Positions 52,497-62,029 of a stretch of 64,000 nucleotides of DNA are shown here, in pieces. Each line of letters opens with the position of its first letter. Positions within the stretch are counted from its first letter, which is position 1. This DNA is from Shewanella woodyi ATCC 51908. Its GTDB lineage: Bacteria; Pseudomonadota; Gammaproteobacteria; Enterobacterales; Shewanellaceae. The notes under the pieces were generated by a model. That model was not told the DNA's origin, did not search any database, and was given only the letters and a program-made list of their open reading frames with translations. The DNA is taken from contig NC_010506.1 in NCBI RefSeq assembly GCF_000019525.1, positions 2,852,001 through 2,916,000 on the forward strand, in the 5' to 3' direction. The translations under genes were made by a program, and so were the position numbers.

Positions 52497-53810
52497 CTAC
52501 TGCTGTTTATAGACTTGACCATCTTTCATCACAAAGGTGACGTTTTCCATTAAACTGATATTTTTTAGCGGATCACCATCGACTGCGATGATATCAGCCA
52601 TAAACCCTGGTTTTATCTGACCCAAATTATCTTGTTTAAGGAGGGCAGCACTATTGATCGTTGCCGCTTGAAGAGCTTGAATGGGGGTCATACCAAAGGT
52701 GACCATACGAGAGAACTGCTTGCCATTGTCACCATGGGGATAGATAGCAGCATCTGAACCAAACACCATGTTAGCTCCCGCTTTAACCGCTTGTCTAAAG
52801 CTCTCTCTCTGGGCTTTAGAGACCTGTTTCTCTTTATTGATATTCTCCTCAGGAACGCCATTTTCAGCGCCAAAAGCAAGGGTATACTCGGTATTGTAGA
52901 TATCACAAGAGAGATAGGTACCAGCCTTGATGGCCATTTTGATCGCTTCTTTATCCATAAAGCTGCAGTGTTCAATACTGTCTATTCCAGCTTTTATCGA
53001 TGCTTTTATTCCACTGGTGCCGTGAGCGTGAGCTGCAATAGTTAAACCACGCATATGCGCCTCATCAACTGCCGCCTTTATCTCCTCATAGGTGAGTTGC
53101 TGCACGCCTACTTTAGTACCTTTGGAAAAGACACCGCCAGTTGCACAGACCTTAATGGCATTGGCGCCATATTTTATGTTTTCACGCACTTTAGCTCTAA
53201 CAGCCCAAGGTCCATCGGCGACACCACCAGCGATCGATAACTTCTCAGGGGCTGAGAAGTTATCGTCACAGTGACCACCTGTGATACTGATTGGATTGCC
53301 GACAGCCCAAACTCTTGGACCAGGAATTTCACCGGCATTGATACCATCACGAGTCGCGATAACCGTATAGCCTGATGCGCCGAGATCGCGAACTGTAGTA
53401 AAACCTGCTAATAATGTTAGCTTGGCATTTTTAACCGCTTTAACTGTTTGTCGAGGAATCGAGTAGTTTTGTGCAGCCAAGAAGTCATCTTCAGCATCGC
53501 CTGCAAGGTGCACGTGCATATCCATGACACCTGGGACTAAAGTTTTACCACTAAGGTCAATGATTTTATAAGCAGTTCTGTCGGTGAGTTTATCTTGTTC
53601 TGTGACTTTAATTATCTTATTTCCACTTACAACAATCACCACATCTTTGACAGTTTTTCCTTTAACTACATCAATATACCCATCGGCAATCAATAAGGTA
53701 TCTTGTGCAAAAAGCGGCATGTGAATACCTAAGCTGAGTAATGCAGTGATAGCCAATCTCTTAGGGAACCGTTTGATGATGATCTTTCTTATTTTCTCAG
53801 TGGTTTTCAT
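52497..53810 (-). CDS. Secreted amidohydrolase-superfamily enzyme (prolidase/imidazolonepropionase-like)
   Basis: A 437-residue metal-dependent hydrolase. ATG 53810 has GGAAG upstream and opens a signal-like N-terminus with hydrophobic segment LAITALLSLGIHMPLFAQ. The barrel motifs are HVHLAG (metal ligands), lysine in AIKVCATGG (probably carboxylated), AHAHGTSG, SIEHCSF and FGSDAAIYPHG. The group includes Xaa-Pro dipeptidases such as Sgx9260-type enzymes. Substrate specificity is not evident; dipeptides or N-acyl compounds are possible. It is convergent with the sigma factor gene. Confidence 0.86.
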   Translation of the reverse strand: MKTTEKIRKIIIKRFPKRLAITALLSLGIHMPLFAQDTLLIADGYIDVVKGKTVKDVVIVVSGNKIIKVTEQDKLTDRTAYKIIDLSGKTLVPGVMDMHVHLAGDAEDDFLAAQNYSIPRQTVKAVKNAKLTLLAGFTTVRDLGASGYTVIATRDGINAGEIPGPRVWAVGNPISITGGHCDDNFSAPEKLSIAGGVADGPWAVRAKVRENIKYGANAIKVCATGGVFSKGTKVGVQQLTYEEIKAAVDEAHMRGLTIAAHAHGTSGIKASIKAGIDSIEHCSFMDKEAIKMAIKAGTYLSCDIYNTEYTLAFGAENGVPEENINKEKQVSKAQRESFRQAVKAGANMVFGSDAAIYPHGDNGKQFSRMVTFGMTPIQALQAATINSAALLKQDNLGQIKPGFMADIIAVDGDPLKNISLMENVTFVMKDGQVYKQQ

Positions 53811-53995
53811 ACTCGCTTCCATATTTATACAGTCCACACTTCATTGTTTGAGATTATCATACGCTAACAGGTTAGATTTTTGTTATCTAAGTTAAAGGTA
53901 GAATGAAGAGATTATCAATTTTGAAGAGTGTAGGTGAAATACTGAAGCTATCCGAGCTTGAAAAGCTCGGAGTGGGGGATATAGCTGGGAAGTAT

Positions 53996-54217
53996 TCAGT
54001 TACGGTTATTAAACCAATCTGAGAACTCCTTAAAATCAATACGGCCATTGCCGTCTGTGTCGATGGCATCGAAGCCGATAGGGTCGCTCTCCCCAGGTGC
54101 TAAAGCATCAAGCGCAACGAGTAAGCGGTTAAATTCTGACAACTCAATAGTGCCATCGCTGTCGGTATCGAAATGGGTAAAATTGTCTTGTAGCTCTTCA
54201 ATGCTTATCTGTGTCAT
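53996..54217 (-). CDS. EF-hand calcium-binding protein, 73 aa
   Basis: A 73-residue acidic protein with two EF-hands: DTDSDGTIELSEF (about 17-29) and DTDGNGRIDFKEF (about 53-65), both with all metal-ligand positions intact. No signal peptide, so it is a cytoplasmic calmodulin-like calcium buffer or sensor. ATG 54217 has AAGGAAGTGTT just upstream. Its partner is unknown. It lies between the amidohydrolase and ybiT on the same strand but separated by gaps, so it probably has its own promoter. Confidence 0.85.
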   Translation of the reverse strand: MTQISIEELQDNFTHFDTDSDGTIELSEFNRLLVALDALAPGESDPIGFDAIDTDGNGRIDFKEFSDWFNNRN

Positions 54218-54349
54218 AACACTTCCTTAGTTTTGATAATGGTTATGTCCCATTTAGGGAAAACTGCTGTTTTCTCTTTATACAATAGTAATGGAGACAC
54301 TTGTTTACCGTTTCAAGGCTAGTGTGATAAGAAAGTGGTTGTGACTAAA

Positions 54350-54397
54350 ATAAAAAGGCCAAAGTACTCGCTCTTTAAGAATGAGTGACTTTGGCCT
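54350..54397 (-). terminator. Terminator after ybiT
   Basis: A long hairpin (AAGGCCAAAGT with ACTTTGGCCTT, further ACTC/GAGT pairing inside) is followed on the minus strand by TTTTTATTTT. It begins just downstream of the ybiT stop codon. Confidence 0.75.
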
Positions 54398-54407
54398 TAG
54401 GCTGCAG

Positions 54408-56018
54408 TTAAGCGACTTTTTTTGCTTCCGCTTCAGCCTTGCTTGCTAGATACTCGTCGAAAGTACCGTGGAAGTTCACCAGTTGCTTATCTTTAACATC
54501 GATAATGTGCGTTGCAAGAGATGACACAAATTCGCGGTCGTGACTGACAAACAGTAGGGTGCCTTCAAACAGCTTCAGCGCATTGTTCAAGGCTTCAATG
54601 GCTTCCATATCCATGTGGTTAGTTGGTTCATCCATCACTAATACATTGATATCTTGCATCATTAGTTTGCCAAACAGTAGGCGGTTTTTCTCTCCACCTG
54701 AGCAGTTACGTGCTTTTTTGTTGGCGTCATCCTCTGTAAAGAGTAGACGACCTAACATACCACGAACCATAAGATCGTTATGCTTAGGTGTGCGCCACTG
54801 TGACATCCAGTCAAAGAGGGTGAGGTCGTTATCGAAATCTTTGCTGCTGTCCTGTGGACAGTAACCGATAGCGGCATTCTCTGACCATTTAATCACTCCT
54901 TGTGTGTTAGACAGTTCATTAACTAAACAGCGAAGTAGAGTTGTTTTGCCCACACCGTTCTCGCCAATGACAGCCAGTTTAGCACCTGCTTCGAGGATGA
55001 GGTTACCGCTTTCAAATAGCAGTCCATCTTCAAAACCATGACCAAGTTCTTCGATAACAAGCGCCTGACGGTGCAGCTTTTTACTTTCATCAAAGCGCAG
55101 TGATGGTGTCATACGGCTAGTTGACTTAACCTCATCTAGGCTTATCTTCTCAAGTTTCTTAGCCCGTGAGCTTGCCTGTTTTGCTTTTGATGCATTAGCC
55201 CCAAAACGGTTAACAAAGTCCTGTAACTCAGCCATTTCGGCACTTTTCTTGGCATTACCTGCCAATAACTGTTCCTGAATAAGACCCGACGCTTCTAGGA
55301 AATACTCGTAGTTGCCTGGGTAGATACGCAGCTCACCGTAATCGATATCTGCCATATGGGTACAGACAGAATTAAGGAAGTGTCTGTCGTGCGAGATGAT
55401 TATCATGGTGCATTTACGTTGATTAAGCTCCTCCTCTAACCAAGATATGGTATGAATATCCAGGTTGTTGGTTGGCTCATCGAGTAACAGAATATCAGGG
55501 TTTGCGAACAGAGCCTGCGCCAGTAGAACCCTAAGTTTCCAACCTGGTGCAACTTGCTGCATCAAGCCGAAATGAAACTCCTCCTCAATACCTGCATCGA
55601 GTAAAATCTCACCGGCGCGACTCTCGGCACTGTAACCGTCCATCTCAGCAAAGATACTTTCAAGTTCAGCGACTTTCATGCCGTCCTCTTCGGTCATCTC
55701 TGGTAGTGAATAGATTCGCTCACGCTCCTGCTTTACCTTCCAAAGTTCAGCATCGCCCATGATCACAGTATCGATAACGCTGTATTGTTCAAATGCGAAC
55801 TGATCTTGACTCAAGGTACCGACCTTTAAGCCTGGAGTGATCGAGACATTACCTGAACTTGGCGCAAGGGCACCACTGAGGATCTTCATAAAGGTGGACT
55901 TGCCACAACCGTTTGCACCGATTAAACCGTAGCGGTTGCCGTGACCAAATTTAGCTGAAATGTTTTCAAACAGAGGCTCAGCACCAAACTGCATTGTGAT
56001 GTTCGCGGTAGAGATCAA
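54408..56018 (-). CDS. ybiT: ABC-F ATPase YbiT
   Basis: A 536-residue cytoplasmic ABC-F protein with two ATPase domains and no membrane part, acting on the ribosome. Walker A motifs are GANGCGKST (near residue 36) and GENGVGKTT (near 355). The signature and Walker B are visible twice ([26 protein letters not shown] then [10 protein letters not shown]). The whole sequence, including the linker [19 protein letters not shown], follows E. coli YbiT. YbiT family members modulate translation initiation and elongation. It is the only gene in its transcript. Confidence 0.93.
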   Translation of the reverse strand: MISTANITMQFGAEPLFENISAKFGHGNRYGLIGANGCGKSTFMKILSGALAPSSGNVSITPGLKVGTLSQDQFAFEQYSVIDTVIMGDAELWKVKQERERIYSLPEMTEEDGMKVAELESIFAEMDGYSAESRAGEILLDAGIEEEFHFGLMQQVAPGWKLRVLLAQALFANPDILLLDEPTNNLDIHTISWLEEELNQRKCTMIIISHDRHFLNSVCTHMADIDYGELRIYPGNYEYFLEASGLIQEQLLAGNAKKSAEMAELQDFVNRFGANASKAKQASSRAKKLEKISLDEVKSTSRMTPSLRFDESKKLHRQALVIEELGHGFEDGLLFESGNLILEAGAKLAVIGENGVGKTTLLRCLVNELSNTQGVIKWSENAAIGYCPQDSSKDFDNDLTLFDWMSQWRTPKHNDLMVRGMLGRLLFTEDDANKKARNCSGGEKNRLLFGKLMMQDINVLVMDEPTNHMDMEAIEALNNALKLFEGTLLFVSHDREFVSSLATHIIDVKDKQLVNFHGTFDEYLASKAEAEAKKVA

Positions 56019-56177
56019 AGAGGTATTCCCAGGTAAAGTTAAGCAGGTTAATTATTGACTTAAGCTCGAATAAAGAGAGTGATGCCAAATAAGACGTGCA
56101 AATTTGCGTAATTAATCAGGTCGCGGATTATACAGATCAACTAGCGGGTATGTCGAGCCTTGACTGACGATTAATAC

Positions 56178-56203
56178 ATGCCGCCCATCAATATGGGCGG
56201 CAT
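56178..56203. terminator. Hairpin downstream of the cPLA2-like gene
   Basis: A perfect 11-bp stem, ATGCCGCCCAT and ATGGGCGGCAT, with loop CAAT lies 8 bp past the phospholipase stop codon. No T tract on the minus strand. Confidence 0.6.
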
Positions 56204-56211
56204 GGCATACG

Positions 56212-57864
56212 TTAATTTGATGCGATGGCTTTACTTGCTACCCAATGTGAGTGAGACACAAGCAAGTTTGTCTGTAATGGTGTGAGTTTTATGACGCCAC
56301 TATTTTCCATAAAGGTGTCATAGTGAGGGAAGTTATCAAGGCCATGGGGATCCCAATCGTCTTGATCTTGCTCTTTAAGGTGCTCCTTTAATCTCTTATC
56401 TTTGAGGGCATTTTCGAATTCTTGGGAACGCTGGTTATAAATCCAAGTGATCTCAACTTCTTGATCAGCTTTAACCCCGAACTTATGATTTTCTATCGTG
56501 GTTAACTTTTGAGTCGCAAACAGGGCCTGCTTTGCTGGATTGCCATTAGCCTTGCTGTCTACTTTCTCTGCCAATAACTCGATCAATTCCAACAGTGGCG
56601 CTTCTCCGCCTTTAAATACCAAGTTATCGGAAAACTTAGACAGTCTGTGCCAATTTCTGAGGGGAACAAACAGGGCTTTAACTGAGCGATTGAGATCTGT
56701 TTTGTCAATTTTCTTACTTGCAGCTCTATCGGGTTTAGACAACTTCTTATCAGGCATAAAGGCTTTCTTGGTATTGATAAATACAAAGATACGTTTAACG
56801 CCACGGGCCAGCAATGGCATGATACCTAAGTTTTCACTGTGCCCACCATCTGAGTGACTATACTCCTCACCCAAACGCTCGGTTCCTTCTGCTGTGTGTA
56901 TCGGGATATGATTAAACTCAGGGAAACCTAAAGATTTTAAGCCTAGAAACTCAGTAACCTCTTGTGGCGCTGCGCCAGTGCTGGCCATAATATCTGCCAA
57001 TGAAAATGCACGTTCATTGGTAAAGTCGAGTCCTTTTTTTGGGGCACGCTTAACACTGAAAATGGTTTTACCCCCTTGAGTCACTATCTTATAGGGGCCA
57101 ATACAGTCATAACCATAGGAGTCGATATAACCGCCGCCAAAGTTATCATCAGCACTGAACCAGTCATCATCAAGAAAGTGTTGTTTGATGCCGCTGTACA
57201 AAGGTGTGTACTCCACTGGATAACTTTGATTGAAGTTAACTCCATCTGGGCTTTGTAGTGTCGCACCTACAATGAGAAAAGGGGAGTCTTCCCTTGAGGT
57301 AACAAAATCTTCAGGTGTGAGTGTTTGAGGGTTAATGGCACAAGCACTCTCAACTGAGGCATTATCAAAACTAAAGCTCTGATCTGCGCTATCTAACTTA
57401 AATGGTTTTAAAAACACTTGGCTTAATACATGGGCAAAGCTCTCATCACCATAGCCTTTAAAACCTGCTTTAATGAGTCGGCCAACAACGGCTGAGTGAG
57501 TGATACTGTATTGCAGGCTGTGCATAGGTGCCGGTGACTCAATTTTTTCTAAGGTGATATCTTCAGGTGGTAAGATTTCACCCCAAAATCGCTCAAGTTG
57601 CATTTCACTGATAAAGGTATAGGGGATAGCTGCCCACGCCCCACCAGATACGCTTGAGATATACTTAACTTTGTTGATTAGACCGGAGTCATGGAGTGCT
57701 TTAAGTTGGCCTAATGTGCAACAAGCACTGCGCGTGCCTCCACCAGAGAAGGTGATACCTACCTCTTTATTTTTGCTCCGAGTAATAAAGCTCGCTAACG
57801 TCGTTTCAGGGTAGGGGCTTGTGTTGGTCATCCTGTAGGTGACCGCTTTTAGTTGTTTGGTCAT
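56212..57864 (-). CDS. Cytosolic phospholipase A2-like (patatin superfamily) lipase
   Basis: A 550-residue hydrolase. The glycine-rich oxyanion loop GITFSGGGTRSACC (residues 36-49) is followed by the nucleophile elbow SSVSGGAW with Ser73. The catalytic aspartate is Asp339 in HSDGGHSENLGIMPLLARGV, close to the cPLA2 DGG-NL pattern. The layout matches the Ser-Asp dyad of cPLA2/patatin enzymes, which cleave acyl chains from phospholipids. There is no signal peptide, so it is cytoplasmic or secreted without Sec. Many bacterial patatins are shorter, around 300-400 aa. The start is ATG 57864. Confidence 0.85.
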   Translation of the reverse strand: MTKQLKAVTYRMTNTSPYPETTLASFITRSKNKEVGITFSGGGTRSACCTLGQLKALHDSGLINKVKYISSVSGGAWAAIPYTFISEMQLERFWGEILPPEDITLEKIESPAPMHSLQYSITHSAVVGRLIKAGFKGYGDESFAHVLSQVFLKPFKLDSADQSFSFDNASVESACAINPQTLTPEDFVTSREDSPFLIVGATLQSPDGVNFNQSYPVEYTPLYSGIKQHFLDDDWFSADDNFGGGYIDSYGYDCIGPYKIVTQGGKTIFSVKRAPKKGLDFTNERAFSLADIMASTGAAPQEVTEFLGLKSLGFPEFNHIPIHTAEGTERLGEEYSHSDGGHSENLGIMPLLARGVKRIFVFINTKKAFMPDKKLSKPDRAASKKIDKTDLNRSVKALFVPLRNWHRLSKFSDNLVFKGGEAPLLELIELLAEKVDSKANGNPAKQALFATQKLTTIENHKFGVKADQEVEITWIYNQRSQEFENALKDKRLKEHLKEQDQDDWDPHGLDNFPHYDTFMENSGVIKLTPLQTNLLVSHSHWVASKAIASN

Positions 57865-58055
57865 AGCTGATTCCTTAGCTGATTATCCAAAACTGATTAA
57901 CCAACCACCTAAACCAGTCCTTAAGGCGGTTAGTAGGTAGACATTACATGACTGAGACAACAAACCCAAATCTGCATATTCAAATCTTATTGATGTAAGT
58001 TCAAAGCGGCTTAGTATAAAATGCATTTTACACTCCAGCTTCCAATACCTATCTC

Positions 58056-58538
58056 ATGATTGAAGAGCAAAAGAATAATCCACTGCACGGACTTAAACTC
58101 GAAGTAATGCTTACTGAACTAGTCGATTTTTATGACTGGAAGATCTTATATGCAGCCTTACGGTTAGAGTGCTTTAACATCAACCCTTCACATGAAGCTT
58201 GCCTTAAGTTTCTAAAAAAAACGGAGTGGGCACGTGAACGAGTTGAAAGCTTTTATCTTTATCGTTTTAAGCGTATGCCAAAGGGAAGTAGTGCGCAGTT
58301 TGAACTTAAGCCGCGGGAAAGAGGTTTTGCCGATGGTATTGTGCCACGTAAACCAGAAACATTAACGATAGAGCTTATTGAGCAAATGCGTGCTAAAGCG
58401 ACTGCCGATTATGAAGCGATGAAAGCAAACAAGAGCAAAGGTTATGGCAAGAAGGTTTATGATGGGGCGTATAAAACCCGAACTAACGATAATCGACCTA
58501 AGCCTTCCCAAGATCCTAAAAACCCTTGGGGTAAGTAA
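58056..58538 (+). CDS. VF530-family DNA-binding protein (DUF2132)
   Basis: A 160-residue protein whose first ~75 residues are the VF530 domain: NPLHGLKLEVMLTELVDFYD, ECFNINPSHEACLKFLKKTE, and WARERVESFYLYR, matching the family pattern exactly. VF530 proteins are helical and implicated in DNA binding. The rest is a lysine-rich unstructured tail ending PSQDPKNPWGK. It is divergent from the phospholipase gene; no operon partner is present. Confidence 0.85.
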   Translation: MIEEQKNNPLHGLKLEVMLTELVDFYDWKILYAALRLECFNINPSHEACLKFLKKTEWARERVESFYLYRFKRMPKGSSAQFELKPRERGFADGIVPRKPETLTIELIEQMRAKATADYEAMKANKSKGYGKKVYDGAYKTRTNDNRPKPSQDPKNPWGK

Positions 58539-58573
58539 AACTAACGTGTTTTACAGTCTATATTGACTCATTC

Positions 58574-58614
58574 ATTATCCTGCAATAAAGCAATTTTTAT
58601 TGCAGGATAATTTT
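58574..58614 (+). terminator. Terminator after the VF530 gene
   Basis: A perfect 16-bp stem (ATTATCCTGCAATAAA and its complement) with a six-base loop is followed by TTTT, 35 bp past the stop codon. Confidence 0.8.
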
Positions 58615-59267
58615 ACTCAAGGGTTTTATTCCACATTCCTATTACTTCTTTAATAGTGCTACCATCACGGTTAATTTTTTTCCCATTTATGACAGATTTA
58701 ATAACCACCAGAAGTGATGATATAAGCAAGAAACTACCAACATGACTTTGTCATAATGTGTTTTAATTTGTCCCACCGTTATACTCATAAGTAATATTGA
58801 CTACTTGATCACAGTCAATACATACATATATTATTCCCTTACTGAATATTGATATAACAAACTATTTACTTGCTCATTGATCATATAAAACATCAAGTTT
58901 AATACTTAAGTTTTACAGGTTACGCCAAATAATTTACATGTAAATTATATTTTTTGATTATAAAACTTGTATTAAATCACTATGTATTACTTTGTGCTGA
59001 AATATTAATTCATCTAATTACAAGTAGTTACATGAATTATTTTATAGTTATATTTTCCCCTTCAAAAAAATGACAGTGGTAGAAATATTGACATATTAGG
59101 TAAGCATTTCGGTTATTTTACTAAAGTAATAAAGTGTTATTTGTAAATATGATTTTACACTTTGATAACGCGGCAGGTTTTATTTGTTCTCTTCTTGTTC
59201 ACAATGATTAAATAATGCTCTAGGTTAATTGTGCCTTAAGGCAAAATTATAATAAATGGAGTAACAC
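58615..59267. other. AT-rich upstream region of the second subtilase
   Basis: About 650 bp of very AT-rich DNA without a gene. It includes a 20-bp perfect palindrome at 58929-58948 and must hold the protease promoter. Confidence 0.45.
58929..58948. promoter_or_regulatory. 20-bp perfect palindrome upstream of the second subtilase
   Basis: ATAATTTACATGTAAATTAT is symmetrical over all 20 bases, in the long AT-rich region before the protease gene and about 320 bp from its start. The symmetry suggests a dimeric regulator site. It could instead be chance in an AT-rich region. Confidence 0.4.
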
Positions 59268-61154
59268 ATGCATAAGAAACAATTGATAGCAGTAGCGATT
59301 GCTGCAGTAATTTCATCAAGTGCTGTAAATGCTGATGCTTATCAAGCTCAAATGATTGAGGTCGAACAATCACGAGCTATTAAAGATAATTATATCGTCG
59401 TATTTAATACCCCTAGCGTTTTAAACTTATCCGATAGTTTGTCTGTGGAGAGTTTTGCTATTCAGCAAGGTAATTCATTAGAGAATCGGTATAACGTAAA
59501 TGTAAAAAGAAACTTTGGTAATTCACTTAATGGTGTTTTGGTGCAAGCGAATAAAGAGCAGTTAAAAGCATTGCAACAAGATCCAAATGTGAAATACATA
59601 GAGCAAGATCAAATCATGTCTATTAACCCTATGGTCGATATTGCCGGTGATCAAAGTGGTGCAACTTGGGGTTTAGATAGAGTCGATCAGCGAGATCTAC
59701 CGTTAAATAGTAATTACCATTATGATTTTGATGGCAGCGGAGTGACCGCATATGTTGTCGATACAGGTGTATTAAACACCCATAATGAGTTTGGTGGCCG
59801 AGCGTCAAGTGGCTATGACTTTGTTGACAATGATAATGATGCAACTGACTGTAACGGACATGGTACCCATGTTGCTGGCACTATAGGTGGTTCAACATAT
59901 GGTGTGGCAAAGAATGTGAACGTGGTTGGCGTTCGAGTGTTAGGTTGTTCAGGCTCAGGTAGTAACTCTGGCGTGATTGCGGGTATTAACTGGGTTAAGA
60001 ATAATGCTCAAGGTCCTTCGGTTGCTAATATGAGTTTAGGTGGTGGTGCATCACAGGCTACCGATGATGCCGTTAATTCAGCTGTGGCCGCTGGGATCAC
60101 CTTTGTGGTTGCTGCGGGTAACGATAACAGCAACGCTTGTAACTACTCGCCTGCAAGAGCTGCAGATGCAATCACTGTCGGTTCAACGACAAGTAGTGAT
60201 TCACGTTCAAGTTTTTCTAACTATGGTAGTTGTTTAGATATCTATGCACCAGGTTCTAGTATCAAGTCAGCTTGGTACAATTCAAACTCAGCGACCAATA
60301 CCATTAGTGGAACGTCAATGGCATCGCCTCATGTCGCAGGTGTTGCAGCACTTTACCTTGATGAGTCTCCAAGTTCGACGCCAACTCAAATTGAATCTTT
60401 GCTCTCATCACGCTCATCAAGTGGCAAGATATCTGATGCAAGATCGGGTTCACCAAATAAGCTTGTTTACTCGCTTGCTGGCGATGGTGGCGGGTGTGGT
60501 AACGATTGTCCAGGTGGCGACACTGAGCTGACCAACAATCAAGGAGTAACAGTTAATGGTGGAACAGGTTCTGAGACCATGTTCTTCATTGATGTTCCAG
60601 CGGGAGCGACCAGCCTTTCTGTCAACCTTGCCGGTGGCTCAGGTGATGCAGATATCTATGTTCAGCAGGGAACTCAACCAACACAAACTCAATATCAATG
60701 TCGTCCATACAAGAACGGTAACAATGAGTCTTGTGATTTCTCGGCTCCAGCAGCGGGTAAATGGTATGTCATGGTTCGTGGTTACTCTAGCTATAGCAAC
60801 GCAACACTCACTGCAAGCTTCTCAACTGGTGGAGGCGGATGTACAAGTGGCGCTTGTTTAGAAAATGGCGTACCTGAGACTAACCTCAGTGGAGCAAGGC
60901 TTTCTGAGACGTTTTACACCATAGATGTTCCGGCTAACTCTCAGCTTACTGTGACCACTAGCGGTGGTAGTGGTGATGCTGATCTTTATGTTAAAGCGGG
61001 TAGTGCGCCTACGACTGGCAGTTATGATTGTCGCCCTTATCGAAATGGCAACAATGAGACTTGTTCAATCAATGTATCTCAAGCAGGCACCTACCATGTG
61101 ATGTTAAGAGGTTATTCGGCGTATAGCGGATTGCAGCTGACTGCAAGCTACTAA
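59268..61154 (+). CDS. Secreted subtilisin-like protease with two PPC domains
   Basis: A 628-residue S8 protease of the proteinase K/aqualysin type. A signal peptide ends near residue 23, and an I9-like propeptide runs to about 122. The catalytic triad is Asp165 (VVDTGVLNTH), His198 (GHGTHVAG) and Ser350 (SGTSMASPH). A glycine-rich linker (GGGCGNDCPGG) follows, then two bacterial pre-peptidase C-terminal (PPC) domains (about 435-525 and 540-628), each with GSGDAD and YxCRPYxNGNNE(S/T)C. PPC domains are usually removed after secretion. Likely an extracellular nutrient protease. Confidence 0.95.
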   Translation: MHKKQLIAVAIAAVISSSAVNADAYQAQMIEVEQSRAIKDNYIVVFNTPSVLNLSDSLSVESFAIQQGNSLENRYNVNVKRNFGNSLNGVLVQANKEQLKALQQDPNVKYIEQDQIMSINPMVDIAGDQSGATWGLDRVDQRDLPLNSNYHYDFDGSGVTAYVVDTGVLNTHNEFGGRASSGYDFVDNDNDATDCNGHGTHVAGTIGGSTYGVAKNVNVVGVRVLGCSGSGSNSGVIAGINWVKNNAQGPSVANMSLGGGASQATDDAVNSAVAAGITFVVAAGNDNSNACNYSPARAADAITVGSTTSSDSRSSFSNYGSCLDIYAPGSSIKSAWYNSNSATNTISGTSMASPHVAGVAALYLDESPSSTPTQIESLLSSRSSSGKISDARSGSPNKLVYSLAGDGGGCGNDCPGGDTELTNNQGVTVNGGTGSETMFFIDVPAGATSLSVNLAGGSGDADIYVQQGTQPTQTQYQCRPYKNGNNESCDFSAPAAGKWYVMVRGYSSYSNATLTASFSTGGGGCTSGACLENGVPETNLSGARLSETFYTIDVPANSQLTVTTSGGSGDADLYVKAGSAPTTGSYDCRPYRNGNNETCSINVSQAGTYHVMLRGYSAYSGLQLTASY

Positions 61155-61172
61155 ATATTCTCGATCTCCCTA

Positions 61173-61200
61173 TAAGCAGAGCCTATGGCTCTGCTTTTTT
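61173..61200 (+). terminator. Rho-independent terminator after the second subtilase
   Basis: A perfect 10-bp stem, AAGCAGAGCC-TAT-GGCTCTGCTT, is followed by five more T. It lies 18 bp past the stop codon. Confidence 0.92.
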
Positions 61201-61447
61201 ATATTTTAACTGACTAATTATTCTTGATTATTCATTTTGGTTAAAAATATCTCGGGGTTATACTTTTCAATATGAATAAACCCTGCATATTCAGTGAATA
61301 CATTTCTCAACACTAATCATAAGCGTTTGTTTAGCTACTTATGATGACAATTATATTGCTGGTGGACAGATAGCCTTATTCATTTAGTATAAAAGACTCA
61401 TCTTTAGCCTGAAGCTTCAGGTTTATCTTAAATGACTTGGATAACTC

Positions 61448-62029
61448 ATGAATATCTCAGATTCGGCAAGACTCACCTATGACTTTATGACCGCTAATGA
61501 TGCACAGCTTCTCTTTGAACTTGATCAAGACAGTGAAGTGATGCGCCATATCAATGGGGGAGAACTGACTTCGATGCAAGAGATCAGAGAAATTTTTATT
61601 CCTCGACTCGAAAGTTATGCTGATATCTCTAAGGGCTGGGGGATGTGGAAAGTCTCTATCAAGCCGAACAGTAATAGTGCAGAGCAGTTATCTGCGTCTG
61701 AGCAATTTCTTGGTTGGATCTTAGTCAGGCCACTGGAGTTTTTCAGTGAGTCACCACAATGGAATAATCTGGAATTAGGTTGGCGATTTAAGCAATTAGC
61801 CTGGGGGAAAGGTATCGCTACTGAAGCTGCACAAGCAGTGATGGAGGTGGTAACGAATTCTGAGCATGTTCAGTATATTTCAGCTATCGCACTTGAGGAG
61901 AACATCAGCTCTATTAAAATTATGGAAAAACTTGGGATGAAATTTCTTAAAAAAGCGATGCATCACGATCCTTTAGGCGATTGTGAACTGGTGTATTATC
62001 AAAAAGAGATTAAGCCACAAATAAGCTAG
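61448..62029 (+). CDS. GNAT-family N-acetyltransferase (RimJ-like)
   Basis: A 193-residue acetyltransferase of the RimJ/RimL-type GNAT group (Acetyltransf_3). Acetyl-CoA-binding motif A is seen as LGWRFKQLAWGKGIATEAAQ (about 119-138), and a late segment ALEENISSIKIMEKLGMKFL is typical of the family. The acceptor is unknown; a protein N-terminus or a small amine is usual. It ends one base from the convergent histidine kinase stop codon, with no terminator between them. Confidence 0.85.
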   Translation: MNISDSARLTYDFMTANDAQLLFELDQDSEVMRHINGGELTSMQEIREIFIPRLESYADISKGWGMWKVSIKPNSNSAEQLSASEQFLGWILVRPLEFFSESPQWNNLELGWRFKQLAWGKGIATEAAQAVMEVVTNSEHVQYISAIALEENISSIKIMEKLGMKFLKKAMHHDPLGDCELVYYQKEIKPQIS

